Source: Apostichopus japonicus
Taxonomy: Eukaryota; Echinodermata; Holothuroidea; Aspidochirotida; Stichopodidae
Direction of reading: 5' to 3'
DNA: 42,000 bases
Assembly (NCBI RefSeq): GCF_037975245.1
Contig: NC_092577.1
Coordinates: 2,691,501 to 2,733,500, forward strand
Each line of letters opens with the position of its first letter. The first letter of the stretch is position 1. Positions 30,601-37,796 of the stretch are shown here, piece after piece. The position numbers and the translations under genes are program-made. The notes under the pieces were generated by a model. The model was not told the origin of the DNA. It was given only the letters and a program-made list of their open reading frames with translations, and searched no databases.

Positions 30601-32829
30601 CCTACACTTTGGATGATATTGTGAACTATATTGTAGTAATTCCTACATTTTGGATGATATGGTGAAATATATAGCTGTAATTCCTACACTTTTGGATAAT
30701 ATCGTGAACTATATTGTACTAATTCCTTAATTTGGTACTAGCACTAATCTTTCCACAATTTAATCAGAACTTGAATTAAGCTCCAACATAGGACAAGGCA
30801 ACTTTTTACAGGTAAGTTAGAAATTGCTTTTGATTTTCATAGAAATAACTTTAAAAGACAGTAAAGGTTTAAAAATTAATAAATAGCACCAAAGATCTGA
30901 AGAAGAAAAAAAAGAAGGCAATATTATTGGGAGGAACCAATTAAAGGAATGTTTAAGAAACAGGAACGAGTCATAAATCAATACATCCGTCACAAATTAT
31001 TTATTTATTTATTTATTTGATTAATTTATTTTTACTCTGGTAGATTTTACATACGACCAGCTTAGAATTCAAAGACAGTTTATCGTCAGCCGAGAGTCTA
31101 GATGACCTGATTTCCGCCCACGATAGGTATCTGGCAACCATCGGCGAGCGTTGCTTACTCCATCCTAAGCTCAGCATGATCAGAGAGGCTGTCGTGAAAG
31201 TACTAAACATGGGCATGAAATTCCATAGAAAATGGATGCTAGGAAAACATACTTTCAGGTGATATGTACTTAATATTCTCACTGTTTCACAGTATGACAA
31301 TATCAGAAGAAGAAGAGGAGTATGATCTGTATTTAAGCGGACAAAGTCCTACCAACCCCCATCCCCCCGCCCCCTCCTCTGCCACCCAACCCCCCCCGAA
31401 ACACACATTCCCATAGAGACAATATAAGAGGAAGAAGAGTATGATCTGTATTTAAGAGGACCTAAACCTACCACCCCCCCCCTTCTGCTCCCCCTTTCTA
31501 CCACGCAATCCTCCGGCACACAACCACACACTCTCTAACTCCAATTCCCATAGATTTGTCTAATGATTATTTTGAATGCTTTAGACTGTTTCTGACCCAT
31601 AAATGTATTTTAAGATTTTGTTACTGGTCTACAAGTCCAAAATATGCAGCATGATGTGTAAATTACACAATCTCCTTCTGGGAGACTGGTGAATCTATAG
31701 TCGTGTTTCCATCTTCTCCCTTCACGGAGAAGCACACCGAACTCTTACCGAGAAAAGGTTTTTGACAAGAGTACTGACCATTCGCTAGTTTTTATTTTTT
31801 TATTCCAAGTCAAAAAACCACCTCTCGTAGTGGAGCATCTCAATTTCAATATATCATGTCCTCTCATTAGGATTTTTTCAATCTCTTTTTGTTAAGTCTG
31901 TCAACATCTTTCGTGAGTGATTTTTGCTCTAATGTCTGTTTTTGCTTCTCAGTTTGGAGAGCCTTGCTGCCATGAATAAAGAATTCACAAATTGCAGCTT
32001 TTTCCTGTCCAATACGTTACACACCGTGACCAAGAAAGGAACATTCCCTCACTGTAAGTGGCCTCCAATGTTCATGTAAAGCAATATAAGTAGATGAGTT
32101 TGCCTTTCATAAATTCTTTTCTGAATGGATTCATTCGAGCCACACCACAAGTAATTTTGGGGGGGGGGGGTATCGACGCAAGAAGCACAAGTATTTGATA
32201 GTTAACCTCAACTATTACCTTGTAGTTGACCCTATGCTCACATTGCAAAGAAGAGCCGCACCAAGGCTGGGCAATGAATAGGCTTGTTTTATATCGCAGT
32301 TCCTTTCATTGAACAGATGTTGTTTGACCTATTAAAGCAGTTTAATTTTAATTTGTCTTCCAGTTTAGCTGAAAAATTTTTTGTTCTGGTTTCAAACCAG
32401 CAGGTTGATTGTCAATTATACCTTGCAGCTTATAAATTCTGTTCTCTGTAGGTACATATTAATCCATCCCTGTTTTCATGTAATGACTTCAGTATGTAAT
32501 ATTACCGTTCTGAAAACAATATAGAATTGCCATTCCCTTTTATATACTTTTTTTTTTTTTTTTAGTATCGTTTAGTACGGGTGTTTTTTATATTGTTGCT
32601 TTTGGCTTTTTACATTTTTTGCCTTATTGGTCCTATATATTTAATATTTTGGATTTTTGTTACTATTTGGTTCTAGGTTTTACATTTGTTAAGCGCTTTG
32701 AGCAGCTTTGCTGAATATGCGTTATATAAATATTAATATTATTTTTCATCTTTCATAGTGGAATCTTTGTCAGTGACCATTGGTAGTCATCAACTCACGG
32801 CTGACCCTCACAAGAGAAGAGATAGGTGA
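14165..32829 (+). CDS. TUBGCP5: Gamma-tubulin complex component 5 (GCP5), 15 exons, N terminus missing
   Basis: The 15 exons are 14165-14504, 15024-15216, 16132-16366, 18155-18351, 20720-20835, 22105-22340, 22673-22922, 26446-26605, 27068-27231, 28502-28580, 28981-29101, 29949-30115, 31044-31258, 31953-32053 and 32759-32829. They total 2645 bases and give 880 residues and a TGA, with every junction in phase. The chain follows vertebrate GCP5 from its acidic region to its end. Landmarks are VRETLWLL (exon 2), MKTMRPYL (exon 5), FLKPVYKQI (exon 6), KYFLLEAGD (exon 9), KVPWPINLLIT (exons 10-11), HDYLMTR (exon 12) and FPHLESLS (last exon). GCP5 is a core subunit of the gamma-tubulin ring complex, which nucleates microtubules at centrosomes. 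It has GRIP1 and GRIP2 (Spc97/Spc98) domains, GRIP2 being the gamma-tubulin-binding C-terminal half. About 140 N-terminal residues are not found in the window and must lie upstream of the Helitron. The reading frame is intact. Confidence 0.93.
14530..14860 (-). repeat. tRNA-derived SINE in TUBGCP5 intron
   Basis: On the minus strand, a tRNA-like head spans about 14755-14690. Its A-box-like region (complement of 14731-14748) reads agcccatttggttagggc. Its B-box-like ggatttgaatcc is the complement of 14695-14706. A piece just beyond the head ('actgattgtat.tccagaggt') recurs at about 33590. It fills most of the intron 14505-15023. Confidence 0.6.
15024..15216 (+). CDS. TUBGCP5: TUBGCP5 exon (start of GRIP1)
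   Basis: The acceptor tcttgttccccag gives an in-phase Arg junction. An alternative acceptor at 15049-15050 would not keep phase with the previous donor. It encodes TEDQVVRETLWLL and ILVSHLT, which are diagnostic for GCP5. Donor CGG/GTAAAT, phase 0. Confidence 0.88.
15217..16131. other. TUBGCP5 intron with a short degenerate repeat
   Basis: Mostly unremarkable A+T-rich intron. At about 15841-15930 a 'tgcaatt.aca..accg.tt.a.cag' motif repeats about four times. Short plus-strand frames are extensions of the previous exon or chance. Confidence 0.55.
16132..16366 (+). CDS. TUBGCP5: TUBGCP5 exon (GRIP1)
   Basis: Acceptor tgtgtcccag, donor CCAAG/GTGAGA, phase 1 at the end. It is mostly helical and includes a segment aligned with the FIDEV and F..EL..IEK stretches of human GCP5. 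Confidence 0.88.
16440..17960 (+). repeat. 105-bp minisatellite, about 15 copies, in a TUBGCP5 intron
   Basis: The unit begins near 'caggaatcacagcaag' at about 16461, 16566, 16671, 16776, 16881, 16986 and so on, to 17927. Copies differ by a few substitutions and 3-base indels. Each unit carries aaagaggaac...gctccttt, an imperfect inverted repeat. It fills most of the intron 16367-18154. Confidence 0.95.
18155..18351 (+). CDS. TUBGCP5: TUBGCP5 exon (GRIP1)
   Basis: Acceptor ctttgtacag, donor GCT/GTGAGT, phase 0 at the end. The encoded QIDVVYKVFSKC matches the LKVLHKVFS region of the family. Part of this exon is duplicated in the following intron. Confidence 0.88.
18376..18420 (+). repeat. TUBGCP5: Partial duplicate of the preceding TUBGCP5 exon
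   Basis: Bases 18376-18420 repeat exon bases 18239-18283 (agtgtcaaaggtcag, a short variable stretch, then cttcctgctgctcatttgtac). They lie 137 bases downstream, just inside the following intron. Confidence 0.8.
18525..18603 (+). repeat. Interspersed repeat, copy 1 (about 80 bp)
   Basis: It matches 36519-36596: 'gttttccc.tctgaaatgact' through 'ggaagccacc' with few changes. Class unknown. Confidence 0.7.
18688..18935 (+). repeat. Interspersed repeat of about 250-320 bp, copy 1
   Basis: It begins 'atctcaatacattacatgtatagag' and runs to 'gcacacgctcc.aaactt'. It is nearly identical to 23589-23863. The short plus-strand frames in the two copies are parallel and carry no recognisable domain. Confidence 0.85.
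19340..19700 (+). repeat. Tandem duplication, about 170-bp unit
   Basis: Two diverged units both read 'tacacattct...tagtgcattta...actggtgttcag..agcttttc...aagtttgtttgat' (about 19340-19495 and 19510-19695). The second also contains a TA run and CCTAGG-rich palindromes. Confidence 0.65.
20056..20516 (+). mobile_element. Short non-autonomous Helitron derivative
   Basis: Its left part (about 20085-20190) matches the 5' repeats of the large Helitron near 217-330. Its right part (20196-20516) matches 13310-13602. The hairpin CAGTAT-TGAG-ATACTG is at 20482-20497 and the end is at 20516. It lacks all coding regions. The exact left edge (20045-20090) is uncertain. Confidence 0.7.
20720..20835 (+). 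CDS. TUBGCP5: TUBGCP5 exon (MKTMRPYL)
   Basis: Acceptor aattcacag, donor CATAG/GTGAGA, phase 2. It encodes IWMKTMRPYLNFLDHWL, a hallmark of gamma-tubulin complex proteins. Confidence 0.92.
21358..21710. repeat. TA and TG microsatellites
   Basis: (TA)n tracts at about 21358-21400 and 21615-21705 with TGTATG/TGTGTG runs. Between them is a short direct repeat containing 'gtcctcggttg' (about 21480 and 21570). The frames on both strands here are translations of the repeats. Confidence 0.85.
21870..21927 (+). ncRNA. Hammerhead ribozyme, type I, Penelope/retrozyme-like
   Basis: The core CTGATGA is at 21885-21891. Stem II is GTCC/GGAT (21892-21895 with 21901-21904) closed by loop CAATA. GAAA is at 21905-21908. 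A minimal stem III ACCGGT (21908-21913) leads to the GTC cleavage triplet, with the predicted cut between 21914 and 21915. Stem I pairs CTTTGT (21879-21884) with GTGAAG (21915-21920). After an internal loop (TAC opposite T), ATTCC (21871-21875) pairs with GGAAT (21922-21926). The tiny stem III and loop II resemble hammerheads of Penelope-like elements. One departure is G-U instead of G-C at pair 10.1-11.1, as a CpG decay would give. It lies in sense orientation in the TUBGCP5 intron 20836-22104. Activity is untested. Confidence 0.8.
22105..22340 (+). CDS. TUBGCP5: TUBGCP5 exon (FLKPVYKQI)
   Basis: Acceptor ttctgaacag, donor CCAG/GTAGGT, phase 1. It contains LPLFLKPVYKQILQAGKAMELL, which aligns to the FLKPVLKQI...AGKSM.LL segment of human GCP5. 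The plus-strand frame at 22119-22355 is a shadow. Confidence 0.92.
22673..22922 (+). CDS. TUBGCP5: TUBGCP5 exon (linker region)
   Basis: Acceptor cctaataactag, donor TCAAG/GTAAAA, phase 2. The middle is a poorly conserved, acidic and Ser/Arg-rich linker. The end (KDPLMTEAF) matches the DPLL..NF motif. Confidence 0.87.
22923..23588 (+). repeat. ACCCTCC-rich minisatellite, about 20-bp unit
   Basis: From about 23020 to 23300, 'caccccaccctccttaacct' repeats about ten times with variation, then fades to simple C-rich sequence. It gives a strand-asymmetric pyrimidine-rich tract in the intron 22923-26445. The frame at 23318-23503 has no coding character. Confidence 0.85.
23589..24190 (+). repeat. 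Interspersed repeat, copy 2, probably longer
   Basis: 23589-23863 matches the copy at 18688. Sequence beyond it to about 24190 may be the rest of the same element. A 133-codon minus-strand frame (23765-24166) crosses it with no recognisable domain. Confidence 0.6.
24200..25250 (+). other. Unassigned segment before a Helitron-family tail
   Basis: It holds a TATATAAG box (about 24512-24520), a 'gccttggtcggct' string also found just before the Helitron ORF (about 2364), and a T-tract. Two acceptor-like sites (tttctgtcattttcag, about 25026; tttctttcattttcag, about 25183) precede the family tail with its poly(A) signal. It may be a promoter-bearing non-autonomous Helitron or a captured gene fragment. 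The frame at 24846-25100 is not recognised. Confidence 0.3.
25251..25821 (+). mobile_element. Helitron-family 3' end, uninterrupted copy
   Basis: It matches 12213-12315 and then 13178-13602 of the large Helitron without the intervening insertion. It has AATAAA at 25303-25308, the hairpin at 25787-25802 and the end at 25821. Its own left end is unknown. Confidence 0.75.
25822..26445. other. TUBGCP5 intron without recognised content
   Basis: A+T-rich intron sequence. The frame at 25928-26125 has no coding support. Confidence 0.55.
26446..26605 (+). CDS. TUBGCP5: TUBGCP5 exon (start of GRIP2)
   Basis: Acceptor cttcctcctcag, donor AAG/GTGAAT, phase 0. It encodes a segment equivalent to LRSCLYPHI...YRLVEYL of human GCP5. 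Confidence 0.9.
26606..27067. other. TUBGCP5 intron without recognised content
   Basis: Nothing notable except a perfect small palindrome AACCCC-AAA-GGGGTT near 26989. Confidence 0.55.
27068..27231 (+). CDS. TUBGCP5: TUBGCP5 exon (KYFLLEAGD)
   Basis: Acceptor tatgttacag, donor CAACG/GTATGT, phase 2. It carries the strongly conserved FLLE.GD.M.DFY motif of the GRIP2 domain. Confidence 0.92.
27232..28501. other. TUBGCP5 intron without recognised content
   Basis: 1.27 kb of A+T-rich sequence. Short frames on both strands at 27292-27489 mirror each other and show no domain. Confidence 0.55.
28502..28580 (+). CDS. TUBGCP5: TUBGCP5 short exon
   Basis: Acceptor ttttttcatag, donor ATAAG/GTTCGT, phase 0 at the end. 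It ends SMKLDYK, continuous with VPWP in the next exon (human L.LSYKVPWP). The donor is weak and its exon-intron junction has seeded the minisatellite that follows. Confidence 0.88.
28564..28870 (+). repeat. TUBGCP5: 36-bp minisatellite derived from an exon-intron junction
   Basis: About seven to eight units of 'tgaagctggactatagga' plus 'gttctatgtaacctgtat' follow the exon ending 'atgaagctggactataag' (28580). The shared block is exon 3' end sequence. In the copies the donor GT is replaced by GA. The repeat reads as a 12-residue periodic frame on the minus strand, which is an artefact. Confidence 0.88.
28981..29101 (+). CDS. TUBGCP5: TUBGCP5 exon (VPWPINLLIT)
   Basis: Acceptor atttttcctag, donor AAAG/GTTTGA, phase 1. 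It encodes the Y.VPWP...I....C...Y..IF.FLL..K signature of Spc97/Spc98 C-terminal domains. Confidence 0.92.
29102..29948. repeat. Intron with a roughly 100-bp tandem duplication and G-runs
   Basis: At about 29739-29895 two units share a G-run, 'aca.tgaagtgtccatat' and 'gacctgtc..tcattcaac'. There is a G-rich stretch at 29175-29215. Nothing else is recognised. Confidence 0.6.
29949..30115 (+). CDS. TUBGCP5: TUBGCP5 exon (HDYLMTR)
   Basis: Acceptor gcttccaccag, donor AGG/GTAAGA, phase 0 at the end. It encodes LYLLRFRLLHFV...HDYLMTR, aligned with FLLRVKLMHFV...HNYIMTR. Confidence 0.92.
30411..30735 (+). repeat. 43-bp minisatellite, about 8 copies
   Basis: The unit is 'gatatcgtgaactatattgt' plus 'agtaattcctacacttttg', with substitutions and one shortened copy near 30545. 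It lies within the TUBGCP5 intron 30116-31043. Confidence 0.88.
31044..31258 (+). CDS. TUBGCP5: TUBGCP5 exon (GRIP2, SAHDRYL)
   Basis: Acceptor actctggtag, donor TTCAG/GTGATA, phase 2. It contains SLDDLISAHDRYLATIGERCLL, matching the family's DLI..H..YL..I..RCLL. The long minus-strand frame over it is a shadow. Confidence 0.92.
31303..31520 (+). repeat. Duplicated block with C-runs in TUBGCP5 intron
   Basis: 'gaagaagag.agtatgatctg' followed by 'tatttaag.gga' and a C-rich run occurs twice, about 120 bases apart (near 31303 and 31422). The minus-strand frame at 31349-31531 is G-rich shadow. Confidence 0.65.
31953..32053 (+). CDS. TUBGCP5: TUBGCP5 exon (penultimate)
   Basis: Acceptor tttgcttctcag, donor CACT/GTAAGT, phase 1. 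It encodes a helix containing the family's F..C..FL...L pattern and ends FPH. Confidence 0.9.
32054..32758. other. TUBGCP5 last intron
   Basis: It contains a G10 run near 32160 and T-tracts near 32550. No other feature was seen. Confidence 0.55.
32759..32829 (+). CDS. TUBGCP5: TUBGCP5 terminal exon
   Basis: The acceptor atctttcatag rejoins FPH with LESLSVTIG, matching FPHLESLALSL in human GCP5. The stop TGA is at 32827-32829, inside a 19-bp tandem duplication. Confidence 0.88.
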
Positions 32830-32858
32830 CCGGTCCAGAGATAGGTGACCGGTCCAGA
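32819..32858 (+). repeat. TUBGCP5: 19-bp tandem duplication over the TUBGCP5 stop codon
   Basis: 'gagataggtgaccggtcca' occurs twice in direct succession. The first copy contains the TGA stop at 32827-32829. The second lies in the 3' untranslated region. Confidence 0.85.
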
Positions 32859-34389
32859 GTTGCTGTCCATGAGATATGTCCAGACTTTGTTGGCTGGCCT
32901 ATCGATACATCCAGAACGTTTGGCCCAGTGATCGCTCCCAGGCTTGTCGGCTTAACTGATGGATTGATACAGTTTGTGAAGGGTGATACGCCAGTCCAGG
33001 GGTGTTAACAATGTGACTCACGTTAGCGTTATAGGGAGGTGAAAGTTTGAAGAGAGTCAGAACAATTGGATTAATTCAACCTTTTAAAGTTAAATATTAA
33101 TTAATTGGATTGATTAGAAGGGTACTTGGAGGAGGGGATTCAGGGGTTCAGGTGGGGTGGGGAGGGGAGAGCTTGCAGTTGCACCCTGCACTTGATTTCA
33201 CAAAATTACATTGAAAAGTCATATATGTTAAATGCTGAGTAACTTATTCTTGATTAATTGTGAAGCATGGTATATGATAATGGAACAAATGGATGTAGAG
33301 ATAAACAGATCATAATAGAAATCAAGATTGGGAGTTACCAAGTTCATTGAGTTGTCTGATCTAAGAAACCTCTAAAAGTTTTTTTTTTAAATGCTTTCTG
33401 AAATGTGTAACCCTCTCAGACAATTGAAACCTATGTTCAGATTCATCATTACTAGCCCCAGTCAGGAATCATTTCATGAAGGATAATTTTGATTTAAATA
33501 TTGTTGCCAGGGTAATTACCCTAAGCAGCAGAGTTCCTGGGGTGGGGGGTAAGTTTGCAATGTGATGGACAGGTCCAACTAGGCCATGGGCACTGATTGT
33601 ATATCCAGAGGTTGGAACCTGCAGGACCTAAGGAAGGTGGTCATTCCACTGTGTGTGTGCATGTATATATCTATATATATATATATATATATATATAAGT
33701 TAAAAGTCTTCAACTGTTGAGAGGAAATATTGTTTGGAAAGAAATTAGCTTCATACAATCTCTATATTGAATTGTTTAGTCCTCATTTCTCAACTAAATG
33801 TACATATAGCCTTTCCCTTATAAAGACAATCCTTTATCAACTTTAAAAAAAAAAAATTCAAATTTATATATAGCCCAGAGACATTACAAAACTCATCGCC
33901 AGTTATGATGACTTCCTTAATAGAACTGTGCGATCCATCTGTTACAATAAAAGCATCATCAGTATCATTGGAAATTTTGAACGTTTGGTTCAGAATTGAA
34001 ATACCATGAATATTATTGTTTGAATTAATTTAAGGTACTTAAAATCTCAGTACAAGTAATAGAAAGGTACGGACTAAGTGGACACATTTGACGGAAGCCC
34101 TTAAACTCGGAGGCAACTTGATGAGAATGATGGCAATGTCTTATGCATAAAGTCTCAATCTAAACAGTCGAATACTTCCGCATAATCCAGGAGACGCTGG
34201 ATCAGGGTAGTTGTCACAATAATTGGAAATGAAATAGATATCAGATGATAAAAACTATAAACCCAAACTAAACAATAAGAGCAAACCATAGATACTGTAA
34301 AATCCAGATTAAGAGGAGCAACATAAAAGAATCTTTGTATATCCCGGTGTACAGACTGAACGAATTCCTATATCTGATTGCTCGTTGCA
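32830..34389. other. TUBGCP5 3' flank, possible long 3' UTR
   Basis: No gene is seen. An AATAAA at 33946-33951 is the first clear poly(A) signal noted, giving a 3' UTR of about 1.1 kb if used. A fragment at about 33575-33650 resembles the SINE at 14530-14860. A (TA)n run lies at 33668-33698. Confidence 0.45.
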
Positions 34390-35448
34390 TTGAAGGATAG
34401 TACAGGGAGTGTGTAGTGACAGACATTCTGTGGAGATGCAAGCACTAACAAACGGATAGTACAGGGAGTATGTAGTGACAGTCTGTGGATATGCAAGCAC
34501 TAACAAACGAATAGCACAGGGAGTATGTAGTGACAGTCTGTGGAGATGCAAGCACTAACAAACGGATAGTACAGGGAGTATGTAGTGACAGTCTGTGTAG
34601 ATGCAAGCACTAACAAACAGATAAGTACAGGGAGTATGTAGTGACAGTCTGTGTAGATGCAAGCACTAACAAACAGATAGTACAGGGAGTATGTAGTGAC
34701 AGTCTGTGGAGATGCAAGCACTAACAAACGGATAGTACAGGGAGTATGTAGTGACAGTCTGTGTAGATGCAAGCACTAACAAACAGATAAGTACAGGGAG
34801 TATGTAGTGACAGTCTGTGTAGATGCAAGCACTAACAAACAGATAGTACAGGGAGTATGTAGTGACAGTCTGTGTAGATGCAAGCACTAACAAACAGATA
34901 AGTACAGGGAGTATGTAGTGACAGTCTGTGTAGATGCAAGCACTAACAAACAGATAAGTACAGGGAGTATGTAGTGACAGTCTGTGGAGATGCAAGTACT
35001 ATCAAACAGATAGTACAGGAGTATGTAGTGACAGTCTGTGGAGATGCAAGCACTAACAAACGGATAGTACAGGGAGTATGTAGTGACAGTCTGTGGAGAT
35101 GCAAGTACTATCAAACAGATAGTACAGGGAGTATGTAGTGACAGTCTGTGTAGATGCAAGCACTAACAAACAGATAAGTACAGGGAGTATGTAGTGACAG
35201 TCTGTGTAGATGCAAGCACTAACAAACAGATAAGTACAGGGAGTATGTAGTGACAGTCTGTGGAGATGCAAGTACTATCAAACAGATAGTACAGGGAGTA
35301 TGTAGTGACAGTCTGTGGAGATGCAAGCACTAACAAACGGATAGTACAGGGAGTATGTAGTGACAGTCTGTGGAGATGCAAGTACTATCAAACAGATAGT
35401 ACAGGGAGTATGTAGTGACAGTCTGTGGAGATGCTTGCAAGCGCTAAC
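34390..35448 (+). repeat. 55-bp minisatellite, about 19 copies
   Basis: The unit 'tacagggagtatgtagtgac' plus 'agtctgtg.agatgcaagcac' plus 'taacaaacagata' repeats every 55-56 bases from about 34402 to 35445. Because 55 is not a multiple of three, overlapping repetitive minus-strand frames result. They are not genes. Confidence 0.95.
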
Positions 35449-35570
35449 AAACATACGCCAATATGTTTCGTCATGAAATGTGTACTCTGCCCTCTTAAAG
35501 TAAGTTAACAAGGTTTCATTATATACATAAAACTACTTATATGAAGAGTTTTATTTTTAGTTGATCGGTA

Positions 35571-35758
35571 CCGTGGCCGAACGGATAACGGCGGTGGCAT
35601 TTGAATCAATGTGGCGTAGCAATCGGGATGGGCCGGATTCGATACCCGGCCGGGTCGCGACTTTTTTCCCCAAACAGGTTTGCAATTAAGATTTAAGCCA
35701 ATCAGACTGCTCGTTACGTCAGCACCAATAATGACCATCGCTTGGAAGTTTCGAATAC
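35571..35758 (+). repeat. tRNA-derived SINE, family 1, plus-strand copy
   Basis: The A-box-like gtggccgaacgg is at 35573-35584 and the B-box-like ggattcgatacc at 35635-35646, in a Ser/Leu-tRNA-like head. The body begins 'caaacaggtttgcaatt'. The body recurs inverted at about 36293-36485. Confidence 0.75.
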
Positions 35759-36002
35759 ATACACTGAATAACACTGACACTTAATTAAGTCTAGTTACGG
35801 GGTTTTCCCTTTAAACGCCATAACTTTATGCTTGGATCACATGTTAACCTTACTTATGATACTGCACTGTGTACACAGTTATAATACATATAGACCTATA
35901 GCACATATGCGAAGCACCCTGTACGAAACTTTCACTGTGCGATAGTATCGATTAATGCCTTCACAGAAAACTTCGATCAAACATCGATAGTAGATGTATG
36001 TA

Positions 36003-36235
36003 TGTATTTTAGATCCTCCTGCAAGCAGGAACTCGCGAAGAAGCCATCATAGTCTTATCAAAGCCGCCAGCTGACCGAAGTCAGTCTCTTAGATTTATAT
36101 TTAACGTCCATGATTATGAATTGTCAATTGTCAACAACTCTGTAACTGGACGACATACATTAATCTTGGAGTGACTCGAACTCGAGACCTTATGATTGAA
36201 AGGCACCGGCGTTAACCACTGAGATAACACTCCAC
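36003..36235 (-). repeat. tRNA-derived SINE, family 2, copy 1
   Basis: On the minus strand the head reads 'cagtggttaacgccggtg' (A-box) and 'gagttcgagtc' (B-box). The body ends in 'ggatctaaaatacatacata'. It is nearly identical to 41387-41612. Confidence 0.8.
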
Positions 36236-36292
36236 TCCACTAGATGATACAATCATAATAAACTAGTGTGCTAAATATATATAAACCAATTC

Positions 36293-36485
36293 CAAAGTTT
36301 CGAAAAGCTTCGGGTAATTTTGAACGGGTAAATCCGTTGCAACGAATGGATGCAGACATTTTGGTAACCTCGAAGTGAAGGCTTCTTTGGTGATGACGTA
36401 ACTTTTCCGACCAATCATGAGCGACTATTTACACACAATTGCAAACCTGTTTGGGATATAAAAAAAATCGCGGCCGGGTCATACT
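36293..36485 (-). repeat. tRNA-derived SINE, family 1, inverted truncated copy
   Basis: The complement reads 'acccggccgcgat', then a short A/T stretch, then 'ccaaacaggtttgcaatt', a 'gattgg'-containing block and 'acgtcatcaccaa', matching the copy at 35571-35758. It lacks the A-box end and has a different middle. Confidence 0.65.
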
Positions 36486-36518
36486 AAGGTTGGTTTTTCA
36501 TCTTAGAACAATCTACGG

Positions 36519-36596
36519 TTTTCCCATCTGAAATGACTTGCTAAATTGAAAAGATTCAAACTTTTGAGTTAAATGTTGAACATGGAAGCCACCCCA
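36519..36596 (+). repeat. Interspersed repeat, copy 2 (about 80 bp)
   Basis: It matches 18525-18603. Class unknown. Confidence 0.7.
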
Positions 36597-37796
36597 CATG
36601 CTATTTTTACGAATTTATGTCCTGTTCCTCTTAATAATAGGCTATTAAGCTAGCAGCTTTACGAGATAGTGGCAAATCAAAGCAGGGAATACAGGCATCG
36701 AGAGCCATGGTCAGGGAGCGACTTTTTTAACTGCAGTACTGTTTGTCAATTGGAGCTGTACTACCCAATCAGATTTAAGTATTTTCTGTGACGTAATATA
36801 TTGCATATTCATAAATTACATGTAACCAGAATCGCAGTCGTGCAGACATACATTAATACTTCGTACAACATATATTTTAATCTCCTAATATTTCCTTCAA
36901 CTTTGTTCTGACATATTTTGCTATATTCAACATCGAATGGTTCAAATGAAAGGGATATTCCGGTGGTACACCATACAAGACTAATATGAAAGTCAAAAAT
37001 GTTCCGCATAGGTTGAGACACGATCTCAATCTATTGCCCCATAACGCGAGATATTATTGATTCAATGTAACCTATTGTGATTGGTTGAACCTTCCTTGAA
37101 TTGGGTCACAATAGGTGGTCTGTCTGGGCAAGATATATCTTTTAACTGTCTCTTATAATGTATCCTTCACTACGTTTGGAATACTTCCTTAGCTGTCAAC
37201 TTTCAAATCTTTAGTTAGAATTGCATCAAATGCAACTTTCTTGTAGAAATATTATTTTCCTCTATGAACTCATGATTGGATTTTTAGGTACATTGCCCTT
37301 GTAGACACAGATGAATGCAAATGCAGAATATAGGCCTAAAATGAAAATAGGGCTGAGTCTAACACAAAATATTCAGAAACGCCTTTGAACTAAGGTGTCG
37401 CTGTTTGGACGAGTTGGAAAATACCGGTGTGTCCTCATTTTCTTTCTTGTTCTTGGTAACATATGTGTACATGTTCAAACCTGAGGCTGTCTTGCTATAT
37501 TGGCCCCAAATATGCTAGATATTCAAGTATGGTCATCTTTGGGTAAAATGCTTAAACTGTACCTTTTTAACAACCTTCGGGAAAATTTTCCTCACTGGGA
37601 TATATTCAGTCATCTTGTGTGTTCCTTAAGAATGTCTGAGAACAATTTGGAGAGTAAAGACATCCGGGAAAGTACTTCTGAAAACTTCTAGCAATTATAG
37701 CGTGCCATAATTTGGGGCCTATACTGACTACCTTTAAAATCTTGGTCAGTAGTGAACAAACAGCATATGGCCCCAGCTGGTAACTGACTGCCTCAC
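36597..37796. other. Intergenic, downstream of the TRIM gene
   Basis: No gene, repeat or clear minus-strand poly(A) signal was recognised. Frames at 36809-37021 and 37500-37691 look like chance. Confidence 0.5.

Noticed and set aside
34390-35448. CRISPR-like array
   Set aside because: Whole units are near-identical with no unique spacers, and the setting is an animal genome. The same holds for the 105-bp array at 16440-17960.
34309-35511. Overlapping minus-strand frames of 72-109 codons with His/Leu/Thr/Tyr-rich repeats
   Set aside because: They are translations of the 55-bp minisatellite in successive phases, with no start context, splice signals or domain.
35571-35650. Functional tRNA gene
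   Set aside because: A- and B-box-like motifs are present, but the spacing and stems are irregular, a SINE body follows, and a related copy lies inverted nearby.
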